A model generated the notes under the pieces. That model did not search any database, had not been told where the DNA came from, and saw only the letters and a list, made by a program, of their open reading frames with translations. Below are positions 43,659 to 56,480 of a stretch of DNA of 64,000 nucleotides, in pieces. How positions within the stretch are numbered: position 1 is the first letter of the stretch; each line of letters opens with the position of its first letter. Location: the NCBI GenBank assembly GCA_034770075.1, contig CM068380.1, positions 41,119,533 to 41,183,532 of the forward strand, in the 5' to 3' direction. The DNA is from Aralia elata (lineage: Eukaryota > Streptophyta > Magnoliopsida > Apiales > Araliaceae). A program made the translations under genes and the position numbers.

Positions 43659-45600
43659 TGTAACCCCCCGAAACTCGGGTCTTACCTTGAACCCGGGTCC
43701 GAATGCGTCACGGTACTACCCATACAACACAGGCTTACTAAAAATATGTAATTACAATAATATAACAACATATCCTCATCTAATCCCAGGCACGAAGACC
43801 TTAAATAAAACACTTATGACCAAGGTTGAATAAATACCATGATCCTTTACAATATCTCATGTGTGAACGCAAGGTTCAGATTCTGACTTTATCCAATCCC
43901 TGAATATTCGTAAGGTTATTCAATAACCAATACATTCGTTATAAAAATGTCCTTTATACAACATCGACATCCTTGTAATTTACTATAACAAGTAACTAAC
44001 ATAATCACATCATAAATACTATAATGGATAACCTTCATTTCTAACTCAGGGTTTACATAGTCAAATTCACGTACATCATATACCGTCATCGTAGCTAAAT
44101 AATTACAGTAAAGGGACATTTAGCAACCTTCTTGTTTCCATGCGCCTCTAATCCTCATCATCACGATATCAAGATAATTACATTTCATCGTAAATCTGCA
44201 AAAGTTTTATTTTTGCAAGAATGAGCACGACGGCTCAGCAAGAACTGACAGTTTTCACATTTCATGCTTCACGTAACACATACATTTGCATTTTATCCAT
44301 GCATCATGATTCTCATACTATGCATCTTACTCATGCATTATAAATCTTATGCAATTCATCCATATATATGCATCATGTATCTCATAGCATACTTCATGCA
44401 TCTCACATTGTATATTTGCAATAATTCAAGTTCCACATAGAACAATATAGTCACATAATTGCACGTTATGCACACTTTAATCATGCTCTCATATAATCCA
44501 CATAATAGTGAAAGATTTAGTAATCAAGTCATGTACATCAATACATTTAAACAAGTTAACAAGTTACTGAAAGAACTTGCCTTTAAGCGTTCCTTGCCAA
44601 ATTATGATGGCTCGTCCTTCAAATATCCTACACAATTTATTTAACAATAAAATACCAATTAGCCACTAAAAAGGCTTCATATAATGGTTTACAATATAAC
44701 AACTCTTATCTCATATTGTTCGCGCATTATAAATTAATAACGCGATTAACTCTAAAACGTTACTCGGCGTCGCGTCGTTTGAAAACGTTACGACCCTTAT
44801 CACCATCAATACTTATTGGTTACATTAACCCCATCCCGTATCTTATAATGTTCTTTTCATTTGAATCGAGTCATTATTCAAGTTCATTAACACTTTACAC
44901 GGCGTTTCGACGTTTACACGTCACACACCTAATTCGCCTCCTTTGTATGTGCTTAGCATGCTCATGCATTGGTTTATAACACACTATCATGTTTCATTAT
45001 TATTGGAAACAAAATATTAAACAAGATTATACACACTAGTTACGACGTTACGACGCTTGCACGCCTATACGCTAAACTTGATTATTCGAACGCCTAGGCG
45101 ACATGCATTTGCGTACGCCTAATCTCACCCATATTTTGGGTTAGCGTCTTTACAATAAATAACTCGTCCAATAATATTATCCTTTAACTATTTATTTAAT
45201 CCAATAAATAGTACTCTAGCGATATTTCTCGAATCCGCCAAATTAGCTAATACGAAAACTTTGATACTTACTAATCATCGTCTACACATAGTCTAGGTTA
45301 CAATATAACCTTTAAACACTTACCACATAATATTATCAATAAAAGTCTATTTTATTCAATAATATTAATAAGCTCGAATTATTAAGCTACCCATAACTCG
45401 CGATCGTTGCAATAATTAACTATTAACTCATTCATTCCGAATCCATGTATATATTTCACATTTATATATATACATATTAAGCTCATCAATTTAATCACAT
45501 AAATATATATAACACATATATATTCAAACGCGACTCATAATAAGAATTATTCTATATTAAATTCTTATTATAATTATTCTCGAAAATCCGGGTTGTCACA
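43659..45600 (-). repeat. 5' LTR of the young element (1942 bp, 2.1-kb deletion)
   Basis: 43659-45121 matches 36907-38374 and 45122-45600 matches about 40469-40947. The missing 2099 bases include the GC palindromes and probably the promoter region, so this 5' LTR is unlikely to drive transcription. Confidence 0.9.
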
Positions 45601-45605
45601 ATAAA

Positions 45606-46342
45606 AATATTTGTTATATATGATTTATGAGAAGTATGTATTAGTATGTGTAAATGATAGATAATGAAGACTATTAGTAAATAGAAAATGGGTTAAAATA
45701 ACTCGTTAATGAAAGGATTTTTGAAAGAAAAATCATGTGGGCACGTTATCGTACGAAGTCTCAAACGCAAAGAAACAACAAACGACATGCTGCAAGCAGA
45801 CTGTAAACAATGGATCAATACGCGCAATAGTTCCGAACTCGTAATACGAAATCTCATAAGAAGGGCATATAGGGAAAGTGCAAACACACGGAAAAGCGAC
45901 GAAAAGCTAGCGATTACTTATCCAACTCTGACCAACAAACCAACCGCAAGGACCTTCAACATGATGGTTCAAGACACGGTGGCAACTGGGGATGGAGTTC
46001 CAGGTATTATTCGAATAATAATTTATTCTTATATATACCGTGGGGTACGTTTACGTTTGAAAACATTGGAACTATAGGAAAGGACCTAGATTAATAAATA
46101 AATAATACATAATTTAATCATAAATCGTTTTATTAACGTATTTTGAAGGAGGAATTAGAGTTCTATTAGAAATCAAATTCCGTATAATTAGATAGACAAG
46201 CTTTATGCTGAATAGTTAAAGATCCATTCGATTGAATCAGATCGTGATCTACTTGTGATATGAATGTGTATGATATTTACCCTCATGGGTGTAAGTGTTG
46301 ATCGGTGATTCCGGGGACGAAATCCTTATAAGGGAAGGTGAA
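45606..46342 (+). pseudogene. Gypsy gag/protease relic and polypurine tract
   Basis: The frame 45709-46077 contains KPTARTFNMMVQDTVA, matching the start of protease in the Tekay element (KPIARTFNMTVQDTVA, near 3316-3363); the rest is unrecognisable. The end has GATTCCGGGGACGAAATCC and a purine tract AAGGGAAGGTGAA (46330-46342) before the LTR start at 46343. RT and integrase are gone. It is probably the same old copy as 36564-36906. Confidence 0.75.
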
Positions 46343-46477
46343 TGTAATAACCTAAGATTTTCAATATATTAAAATAAGAAATTTTACGTATGAATTTTTT
46401 TTATATAATAAAATTATTTTTATTATATATTAAAGCAAGTATGGGAATGTGTGCAAGGAAAGGAATGTGAATATGTA

Positions 46478-46481
<4 letters not shown>

Positions 46482-46520
<39 letters not shown>
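46482..46520. repeat. (TA)n microsatellite
   Basis: About 19 TA units; the homologous run in the opposite-strand LTR (12063-12083) has about 10. Confidence 0.85.
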
Positions 46521-46521
<1 letters not shown>

Positions 46522-49189
46522 CATATATGGTTTCAAATAAATTTCTTATTAAAGAAATAGTTGACAATTATAAATTATATTCTGTTAATAAGTTAATTTT
46601 TATATTAAAGATATATGATTATTTATAAAAATATGATTACTATATTATTTAAATAATAAATGTATATTTTAAGAAATGATTATTAATATTATTATTATTA
46701 TTATGATTATTTCTTTATGATATGAATTTGTAAGATTAGTCAATTTATTTTAAATTGACAATAAATTGACTAAGTATGGTAAATGTGGTAAAGTGATACT
46801 ACGGATCAAAACTCTAATTTGATCTATGGTTATGAATTTTAATTTTAAATATAATTATTGATATAATTATATTTAAAATGGATGTATGTGTATTATGAAT
46901 AATAGGAATTTATTTTTTTAAGGAAATGCGAATACTAAATATAAGTATTGATTATATTTGAATGTATGTATGTACAATATGTGATTCAATGGGTATGGTT
47001 GTAGTGCCCGTGAATTTTAAACGTCTTTATTAATTAAATATATAAATTAAATTTTTAATGAGTTAGTTTGTGTGCTTATTTGAACCTTTTGTGTGCATTG
47101 GTAGCCTACATGACTAGGTGATGAATTGTTTTAAGTTGAGTAAAGGGGGTCACTAATAGTATAGTTAAATTAGTGAACAAGCCTTAAGGTTTAATATCAA
47201 TTAAATTGATAAAGTAGTTACTAATTAATCATGCAAGTAAATTGAATATACTTAGTATATTGAATTGAGTAAATTAATTAATAAAAGTATTAATTAATAA
47301 GAATATTGTCACATTGAATAATAAAATTTAATAGTTCAATTAGTAATCAATTTCTAATTGATTAGCTTATTTAATTAAGGAACTAAGACCGATTATTTAT
47401 TTGATCATGGGTGTAGTAATTAATAGTGTGGTAAATTAATTAATCAATCATTGGGTTAAATTAAATGACCCAATATTGCATTAAATAGATTTAGATTTTA
47501 TTAGCCTAATTAGGTTACAAGGTAAAGATATATGTGTAAGTAATTAAATTCCATAAGATTGGAAATAGAAACCCTAAATAAACAATTAGGGTAATACATA
47601 TTAAAATTGTTAAACTATGTTTATTACCTATTAAGCCCTATTAAGCCTTTTAAAGCATGAAATTATGTCAATCAACTTGCTTTATTTGGTAACTCTTACA
47701 CAAAGGACAAGGTTGTCAAGCTCCCATTGGTGGAAAATCTAATTAGCACACTTAAAGATAAGATTAAGGCTAAATGGAAGGGATAAGGTGAACTCTTATA
47801 TCCAATGGGTAAGAAAGATGTGGGGGATAATAGCATGAATTCTAATTTTAGCATTATACTTGCAAGTATTCTATCCTTTCATTTCATTTCAAGTTCATTT
47901 CTTCTTTTCATCTCCTTCTTTCATTTCTCCCAAGCAAGAACACAAAGTGAGAGCTTAGAGAGAAAAAGAGAGTGAGATTAAGCATAGTTCATGCATCCCA
48001 AGTTCATCATATACTTTGGTAGATCAAGGAGAGTAGCTACAAGATCAAGGTGAAACCCTAAATCATTTTCTTCTTTCTTACTTTGTTTTATTTTTATATT
48101 TTTTGAGAGATTTTGTTCTAAGACTCAAGAATCATTAGATATTCATGCTTTATGTATAGATCTAATCCTCTTGAGTGTTAGAATGGAGATTCAAAGGAAG
48201 AAAAGGAACTTATGTTCTTAAAGGGTAAAAACCTTAGCTTTTCTTCACTTGGATCACCCATAACTTGAGATCTACAACTTGGATTTATGATCCGTCGAAG
48301 GAGGGTGCTAGATACATGAGTTAGCTAGTAAACCCAAGTGGTAGAACACAAATCCAATAATTTTTGAAGCCTTGGGGGCTATTTTCCCAAAACAGTCCAG
48401 CTATAAAACTTAAAACTTTAAAACCCTAAAAGCTTGCTGTCCTCGTTTTTCCAAAGATTGTTTCGGCCAGTTATAAATCTTTTAAAAATTTGGGAAAAAT
48501 CACAGAGGTACCTTAAGAAGTTAACTACAAGTAGGAAAAAGAACGAACACGTTTCGATGTGTAGTTTTTGTGTAATGGCTTTTACCGTGAAGGACTCCTA
48601 AATATTTATACCCTGATTTCTCACTGTGTATACCTTGAAAACATATGAACTTTTTACAGTATTTGTATGTATAGTATGAGAGTGTACCCTGAAAATCTCA
48701 GAATTTTCTGAGAAAAACTCGATTTATGAAAAATGTAACAAGATTCAGAGGTTTTGGGTACTTTAAATATAGTAAATCACTTTCTAAAATTCCAGGAAAA
48801 TTGGTGGATCATTGTTGGATCATATACTATCCAGATCCAGAGGATAATAATTTTCAGAGCCTATTTGCTATTTTTCATAATAATGTTATAGTTATGGTTA
48901 AAAGAAAATAAATGGTTAAATGATGTCATAAATAAGGAAAATGTAATTTTTAAGCTTGGATACTCCTAATATTATATATTCTAACTATTGAGGGGTAGTT
49001 TGGTAATATTTAATGAGAAATAATATTTATGACCTTTTATGGGTAGTAAATGAGTTGTTTAATAAAGGGTAAAACAAGTAGAATAAATTGTTTATTTGCC
49101 TAATAACTTATTAAAATATTACTATGATATTTGTAATATAAGAATTCGATATTTTTTAGTAAACAAAGAAATATTAAGGTTAAAACTTC

Positions 49190-49480
49190 ATGGAAATATT
49201 ATTGAATGGGTAATAATATTTGTTTTAAGCATTAATAAATGATTAAGATGTTATTAAAATGGCTAATAATATTAGATTAAAATATTATTAATGATATGAG
49301 AATTAAAATATTATTAAGAGATTAATAATATTAGATTAAAGTATTATTGGATGATTAAAATATTATTAAGATGTTAATAACATTAGTAAACGAATAAAAG
49401 TGTTATTAGTGGACTAATAATACCAAGAGGTGAATTAAATATTATCAGGATTGATAATATTAAGTGTCTTATAGGATTTA
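49190..49480 (+). repeat. AT-rich palindromic repeats in solo LTR
   Basis: Recurring TAATAATATT and AATATTATTA arms with short spacers, about 2.2-2.5 kb from the LTR start, where other families have GC or AATCCAGC palindromes. Confidence 0.55.
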
Positions 49481-50302
49481 CGATAGTTTATTAACTTATG
49501 TGTGCTATGTGATTTGCTTAATTGTTAAATAAATAGCATAAGTAAGCGTATCGATATACAACTACGCAGTACTAATTGGTAGATCGACGTTATCAATGTT
49601 AGGTTCTTCAAGGCCAATTAGTTAAAGCTAGAATTACTTGTAGCTGAGTAAACAGACAAGTTCCCTAACTTCATTCTTTCAGTATATTGAATGCAAGTTC
49701 TATCTTACTCAACTTTTATATTGAGTAAATTTCTAAACCTTATGCATTATTTTTAATTCGTGCAAAAAGGTATATATTGTTGCAAGTTATTCTTTAAGCT
49801 TGAATCTTATCTCCAAGCATGCTTTAAGTGGTTTAATTACTTTTAAAATTATTCCACGTCTTTGTATTTATTGACATTCTCACTCGTGCATTTGAATTCG
49901 TATATTTATTTAAGTTCAGAAATTTGTGAACTATTCATGGTTAAGTTTGAACCCTTGTTCGGTCAGGCAAGTATTTGAGAATTTATAAAAGCTATCCGAA
50001 CCAATCGATGGTAAGGATTCTTAGACTAAATGGACACCCCTTTTATTATAGGGGAGTACCCCAGGTACCGGATATAAGGTACAAACAACAGAGTTAAATG
50101 TTATGCATACACATAGCGTACGCGAGGCTGATCCCCTCAAGTACTTATTCTGTTGCCAGTAACCAGAGGGTCAACTAGCTATTGACTCCTTTGGAAGTTA
50201 TTGTTCAGAGTCTACTTGACTATCAATTGTTCTAAAAGCAATAATCGTTCTTGCTTCTGATATTTATATTATTGAATTCTTTTTTTTTCTATATTCCATT
50301 CA

Positions 50303-50375
50303 TCATGATATATCCTTTATTGTCATAGTTTAAACTTGCTGAGCAAACTCGTTGCTCATCCTTGCTATATCATGA
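50303..50375 (+). other. Two-level stem-loop in LTR R/U5
   Basis: Outer arms TCATGATATA (50303-50312) and TATATCATGA (50366-50375); inner TGAGCAA-ACTCG-TTGCTCA (50340-50358). Confidence 0.7.
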
Positions 50376-50383
50376 CTTTCATT

Positions 50384-50437
50384 GCAGTTAAACCCGAGAC
50401 TTCAGGGAAGGGCAAGGGTAAAGAAAAGATGAAGTGA
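50384..50437 (+). other. Short lysine-rich frame in LTR
   Basis: AVKPETSGKGKGKEKMK then TGA, beginning at the GCAG of a TTTCATTGCAG; see 625-678. Confidence 0.35.
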
Positions 50438-52726
50438 TAGGCTTCACGTAGCTGGCTTTATTTTATGCTTAGTTTAATTTGCTATTAATGTAATTTGAAC
50501 CCTGATTACCATTTAGGGTATGTTTTGTGTTATGTATTAAGGTTATCGTATCTTGGGACTAGTAACACCTTTTGAATGAACAACATATGTTCGTTATATT
50601 CCGCATTTAGTTATTATATGTTGTTGGAGGTGAATGTTTGTATTGGATCGTGATGACCGAATTCGGGTATTTTGAGACCCGAATTTGGGGGTGTCACAAT
50701 GGTAATTATTTATCAATGATGATAAATATATTATGACTTATATGAAAAATATATGTGATTAATTGTTAGTTAAAATAGGGCCCATTAATAGTTTTTTAAA
50801 TTAGTGGACTAACCTAAGAATATTAATATTAAACAATTGATAAGATAGTAAGTTAATTAAATATTTAATTAAAGTGAATATAGTAAATGAATAAATTTTT
50901 TACATTAATTAATATGGGTATTAATTAATGAGAACTATGTGATATATGCATAATTTATTTTAATAGTCCAATTAGTAAAGAAAAACTAGTGGACTAGCTT
51001 AATTAATTTATTAACCAAGACCACTCATTTAATTAATCATGGACTTGGATAATTAATTGGTAGACTAATTAAATTAGCCCAACACTTATTAAATTAGTAA
51101 CCAAGCATGGAATAATAAAATTAGAAAACTAGTGACCCAAACTAATTAAAGTGAGCCCAAATTGATTTAAAACCAAGCCCAATTAGTGACCCACTTGGAA
51201 GATATTTTTACCAACTTAATAAATTCATTAAAGCAATAAAAGAAGACTAAAAAAGTGGGACAAAATCAAAAGGGGTCAGCCGCCACCTATGGTCCTTAAT
51301 GGTGAGGTGTTAAAATTTTAAGTGATTGCTTGTAAGCATGAATAAAGAAGGACCAACTAATAATGATGGCACATCACCAAGTGGTCAAAATTGTGTACTA
51401 GCTAATGATGAAAAATATATAGATACAATACCTATATCTATTGATTTTGTAAGCAACTAGTTAATTAGTAAAGCAAAAGTCTTTTGTTCATTTCATTTTT
51501 CCTAGTTTGGAGAGAGAGAAAATAGAACTTAAAAATCTACTTCCTTCTCTCTCATCTACCATTCTTCTTTCCAAAATAATGTCTTGAGATAGAAGAGGAA
51601 GGGAGTCACGGCAAGGGGGAGAGATTTTTTTCAAACCTTCAAGGTTCTATAATCAAGCCTAGGAAGAAGGGGAAAAAATCAAGTAAAAGGTATAGCAAAA
51701 ACCCTAACTATTTATTTTTGTTTTGATTTGATTTTTATGATATAAAGTTTGTGATCTTGGACCCGAGAACTCTTTATCTACATGATAGTAAGTGTTTTAT
51801 GTTTAGATCTAACCCTTTGGAATGTCAAAAGTTGGATCAAAAGCAAGAAAAGTAAAACTAGTTTCTAAAGGGCTAGAAAACCCTAACTTTTGTTCATTTT
51901 ATACAGTTAACATTTGAAAACTATAAACTCTTTTTTCGATCCGTCAACGAGGGGCACTAGATATATAAGTTAACTACTAAACTCAAGTGGTAGAACTCAA
52001 AAATAATTAGTACAAAATTCGTATGGACTGTTTTGGTACAAACAGTCCGGGTAGTGAACAAAAAGGGCTCTGGAGCCTGGTGAATGTTCACATCCAGGGA
52101 CAGTTTTGTCATCTTTTTGTGCTCTAAAAATTCTAGAAAACTTTGGGGTGCTTATATGGAAAGTTATATGAGTCCTGTAAAAAATTGAGGATTTTTGACG
52201 ATATAGAATGAAAGTTATGGATTTTATCGTGAGGGACCGCTGTCAAAAGTATTCTTGAATAAATATTTTTGGTTAACTACAAATATTATGAAATAATTAG
52301 TGGGAGTATATGCATATAGCAGGAACATACCCTGTAAATTTCAGAATTCTTGGATGCAATTTCTATTTATGAAAAATGTAGCAAAATTTGGCTATTTTGG
52401 ACTATTTAAATATAGTAAATAAATTTTAAAAATTCCAGAAAAACTATATTTTCATAAGGGGACTATACATAGTCTATTCCCAGAAAAGAAATGATTGTGA
52501 AGAGGGTTTGCTATTTTTCATGTAAATGATGAAGTTATGTATAAATGAATTTAATTAATTATGTGAAGTTGAAAATTTGGAAAATGGATTTTTATAGCTT
52601 GAGAACCCTAAATATGATTTATACAGATTTTTGATAAGGATTTTGGTCATTTGTAAGGAAGTATAATATTTTTGGCATTTTAAAATGATTAAATGAATTA
52701 TTTAATAAAGGGGGAAAAACTGTTTT

Positions 52727-52981
52727 AATCCAGCTTGCTGAATAGCGTGATCCAGCTTGCTGAATTGAATAGTGTGCATCCAGGTTGCTGGATTATAAGT
52801 TAGTTTGAATCTAGTTTACTGTATTATAAGTTAGTTCGAATCCAGGTTGCTGGATTGGGAAAAATAGTTGACTGAATTGAATAGTTTGAATCCAGTGTGC
52901 TGGATTGTAATCCAGGTTGGAATCCAGTTTGCTGGATTGCCATCTAGTTTGCTGAATTTGGAATCTAGTTTACTGGATTGG
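52727..52981 (+). repeat. Array of AATCCAGC-TT-GCTGGATT palindromes
   Basis: About ten imperfect copies of the 8+2+8 inverted repeat, ending about 30 bases before the TATA box at 53013. It is longer than the array at 8784-8967. Confidence 0.75.
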
Positions 52982-53012
52982 GTGTTTAACCTACGGGATC
53001 ATAAAGAAAAAT

Positions 53013-53020
53013 TTATATAA
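53013..53020 (+). promoter_or_regulatory. Probable LTR TATA box
   Basis: TTATATAA after GGGATCATAAAG, in the same position relative to the palindrome array as 8999-9006. Confidence 0.6.
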
Positions 53021-53771
53021 TGAAAGACTTAGTGTTAATTCATAAGATATATGATAAAGTTGTGGTACAGTCGTACTCTTTAATAGTCGATGTATAGTAT
53101 CTGGGCTAAACAATTCCTTCAGGGAGCGGAAGTATATACGAACTAGCAACCGATCTAACTCACTGTGAAAACAGTGTAGACGAGACAAAAACTAGTTTGT
53201 TGGTTGTTTATGGGAAACCACTCAGCATACTATATTGAACAGTGTTAAAGACTCGATGTGTGCTAACTATAGAATTGAATACGTATGGTGTTAATGTGTT
53301 ATCTAATATGTGATTATGTAGTTGCATGTTAGATAATTTACTTATAAATAAGTGATATTATAAGGTATAATATGATTTGCTGATTGAAAGATCAATCTTA
53401 TAACTGATAGATCTTACGAAAGAAGTTAAATTAAATTGTGTAGCAGTAGTCAACGACCAAGGCAAATATCTGAATCTTATGCATACTTTTATTTTGTGCA
53501 AACAGGTATATTGTGTCACCCCCAAATCCGGGTACTTCGACTCCACAAATTTGGTGTTCACTATACCATACATTCATGACTAACTACCCATGATAAAGAC
53601 AATATAATTAAACTGAATGAAACATCTTCCCACAAAAAGGGGTTACATCTCAAATCTCTTCAGTAAACAAATCTCAGGTTATCTAACCTCTATTACATCA
53701 GTGCAGAATTAAAACATGAAATTAAATAAGTCTTATTACAAATAAAAATTAAATGTATAACAGGTCTCTTG

Positions 53772-53837
53772 CTACTTCGGCATCTTGCCCTTGTCTTTAC
53801 TCGTGGACGGTTCTTCCGATTTCTCAGTCTTAGTTGC
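53772..53837 (-). other. Short lysine-rich frame in LTR
   Basis: Twenty-one residues starting ATKTEKSEEP and ending KDKGKMPK, then TAG; see 625-678. Confidence 0.3.
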
Positions 53838-53855
53838 AATGTTTTAGTGCAAGAG

Positions 53856-53873
53856 TGAGCAAACAATTGCCCA
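53856..53873 (-). other. R/U5 hairpin TGGGCAA / TTGCTCA
   Basis: A seven-base stem (one G-T pair in RNA sense) and four-base loop in minus sense, followed by CTCTTGC as in the other families. Confidence 0.6.
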
Positions 53874-54698
53874 CAAGCATAATAACGATAACAATTGAAT
53901 AATTAACGAAATAGATTTCAACTGAGATATTGTAGTTTTCTGAATTCAATCAATAACCAATCGAGATATGAAAGCTTAATAGGATACTTGGCTCAAGAAC
54001 TGATTATAGAATTCAAGGTTTAAAATTGTATCTGAGGGTCACAAGACCTCGAACTATGTCCTAGGTTATCAAGTATTTCTACCGTAACCTTTAACAGTCT
54101 TATAGACTATGGACCATCCATCTCGTACTCAGGGGGATCAGCCCTTTGTACAATGTATTGTGCACAAACATTTCAACGCTGTCGCGTAATTAATCCCCTA
54201 TATTAGGATTGTTCAACTCAGTTTAGCATCAGAATCCGTACCAAAAGGAACTTGGTTCGGAACATTTTTAAAATATTCAAAGTCTTTAGAATGCTCATCA
54301 ACTAAGGACTAGCTGAATCAATTAGGGTTTGCTAGTCAATAAAGCATTTGATTCACCAATAAAGTTTGTATAATAGAAATTCTATTCAAAGTTTGAATAA
54401 CGATCAATGATCGAACAATAAATGACTGGAGTAAATATGTGACGCCCCCAGATTCGGGTCTCCAAATACCCGGATCCGGTCATCACGATCTAATACATCA
54501 TTCACCTCCAACAACATACATTGACTAAAATGCGGAATATAACAAACATATGTTGTTCATTAGAAAGGTGTTACTAGTCCCAGAATACAATAACCTTAAA
54601 TACTTAACACAAATCCATACCCCGAATAACTATCAGGGTTTAAATTATAATAATAGTAATTAACTACACATAAGATAAAATCAGCTACGGGAAGCCTA

Positions 54699-54752
54699 TC
54701 ACTTCATCCTTTCTTTCCCTTTGCTCTTTCCTGATGTCTCGGGTTTTGCAGC
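54699..54752 (-). other. Short lysine-rich frame in LTR
   Basis: AAKPETSGKSKGKERMK then TGA. The CAG present before it in other copies is changed here (CATTGCTGC). Confidence 0.35.
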
Positions 54753-54759
54753 AATGGAG

Positions 54760-54832
54760 TCATGATATAGCAAGGGTGAGCAACGAGTTTGCTCAACAAG
54801 TTTAAAGTACAACAATAAGGGGTATATCATGA
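54760..54832 (-). other. Two-level stem-loop in LTR R/U5
   Basis: Outer arms TCATGATATA (54760-54769) and TATATCATGA (54823-54832); inner TGAGCAA (54777-54783) / TTGCTCA (54789-54795). Confidence 0.7.
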
Positions 54833-55779
54833 TGAAGGGAATATAGAAAGAGAATTCAACAATAATTATCAGAAGCAAGAACAATAACTGCTTTTAGAAA
54901 AATTGATAGTCAAGTAGACTTTGAACAATAACTTCCAAAGGAGTCATTAGCTAGTTGACCCTCTGGTTACTGGATACAGAATAAGTACTTGAGGGGATCA
55001 GCCTCGCGTACGCTATGTATATGCATAACATTTAACTCTGCTGTTTGTACCTTATATACGGTACCTGAGGTATTTCCCTATAATAAAAGGGGTGTTCATT
55101 CAGTCTTAAGGATCCTTACCATCGATTGGTTCGGATAGCTTTCATAAATTCTCACATACTTGCCTGACCGAACAAGGGTTCAGACTTAATCATGAATAGT
55201 TCGTGAATTTCGGAACTTTAATAAACGTACAAATTCAAATGCACTGAATGCGAGTGTCAATAATATTGATGTGGAATAACTGTAAATTAATTAGACCACT
55301 TAAGCATTCTTGGAATAAAATTTCAAGCTACAATACAATAGTAGCCTGCTCGAATGAAAAGAAACTTGCAACAATTAAAGTTTCGATATAAAGAACTTGC
55401 TCAATGTAAAAGTTGAGTAAGATGAACTTGCTCAAGGATAGGAAACTTGCCTGTTTGCTCAGCTACAAATAAATCTTAGCTTTAACTAATTGATCTTGGA
55501 TAACCTATCAATTGATAAAGTCGGTTTATCCATTAGCATTGCATAACTGTATACCGATACACTCACTTATGCTATTTATTTAGCAGATAAATAATTCACC
55601 ATATACATTTAATTACAATTTAACATTAGCTAAACAGAAATTAATTAATGACTCTTAGCTATTAAAATAAATGATAGCTAATTATGGTTACTTATCATTT
55701 GAGTACTCAACTATTACCTTTATTTATTAAGGCCAAAAATAAATAATTAACCTAGTAATCTCACTCATACTTAATCATT

Positions 55780-56480
55780 ATTTCATTAATGATTAAGCAA
55801 TTGCTATCCTTACTAGCTTTATTCATACCCAATTATTATTAATATTAATTAGATAATAACTAGATATTTATTATCTTTATTTAATATTATTAATTAATAA
55901 ATAATAGATAATTATTTTATAATGCGATTTATACTTAATTATTATTTAATACTAACTAAATAATAATTAAATATTTATTGTTTATTGATAAATAACTTCA
56001 TTCATACTAATTAAATATTTATTATCTTTATTTATTATTATTTGTTAAATAATAAATAATTACTTTATTAACTTCATTCATACTTAATTATTATTTAACA
56101 TTAATTAAATAATAATTAAATATTTATTATCCTTATTTATTACTTAATGATAATAAATAATTATTTTATTAACTTTATTCATAATTAATCATTATTAAAT
56201 ATTTATTCTCTTTATTTATTTAATAATAATTAATTATTTTATTAACTTTATTCATATTTAATTATTATTTAATATTAATTAAATTTTTATTATCTTTATT
56301 TATTATTTATTGATAAATAATTAATTTATTAACCTTTTTCATACTTAATTATTATTAAATAATAATTACATATTTATTATCTTTATTTATTATTTAGTGA
56401 TAAATAATAAATAATTAATTGATTGACTTTATTCATACTTGATTATTATTTAATAATGATTAAATTTCATTATTAAATAA
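55780..56480 (-). repeat. AT-rich tandem repeats with palindromes
   Basis: About seven divergent units of roughly 80-100 bases, each with CATACTTAATTATTATTTAAT-type and TATTTATTATCTTTATTTATT-type segments. The arms TAATTATTATTTAA / TTAAATAATAATTA are perfect complements. It is about 1.8-2.5 kb from the LTR start. Confidence 0.7.

Larger units (their letters stand above)
36907..45600 (-). mobile_element. Young non-autonomous gypsy LTR element (TSD ATAAA)
   Basis: ATAAA at 36902-36906 is repeated at 45601-45605. In minus sense: 5' LTR 45600-43659, primer site 43656-43646, non-coding interior 43658-40948, polypurine tract 40960-40948, 3' LTR 40947-36907. The two LTRs are nearly identical where both exist (one substitution and one 2-base indel seen in about 1.9 kb), so insertion was recent. 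The 5' LTR lacks about 2.1 kb. No gag-pol. Confidence 0.92.
47000..50698 (+). mobile_element. Solo gypsy LTR (3699 bp), TSD ATGGT
   Basis: TGTAGTGCCC ... GGGTGTCACA, flanked by ATGGT at 46995-46999 and 50699-50703. No interior is present: intra-element LTR recombination. AT-rich palindromes lie at about 49190-49480; R/U5 stem-loops at 50303-50375; the lysine-rich frame (AVKPETSGKGKGKEKMK) at 50384-50437. The frame at 48726-48911 is not a gene. Confidence 0.92.

Noticed and set aside
37164..44644. Identical small frames at 37164/43916 and 37707/44459 as a conserved gene pair
   Set aside because: They are simply the two LTR copies of one recent element.
45709..46077. A 122-codon frame as a novel protein
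   Set aside because: Only the KPTARTFNM...QDTVA part is recognisable (start of gypsy protease); the rest is decayed and the frame ends in random sequence.
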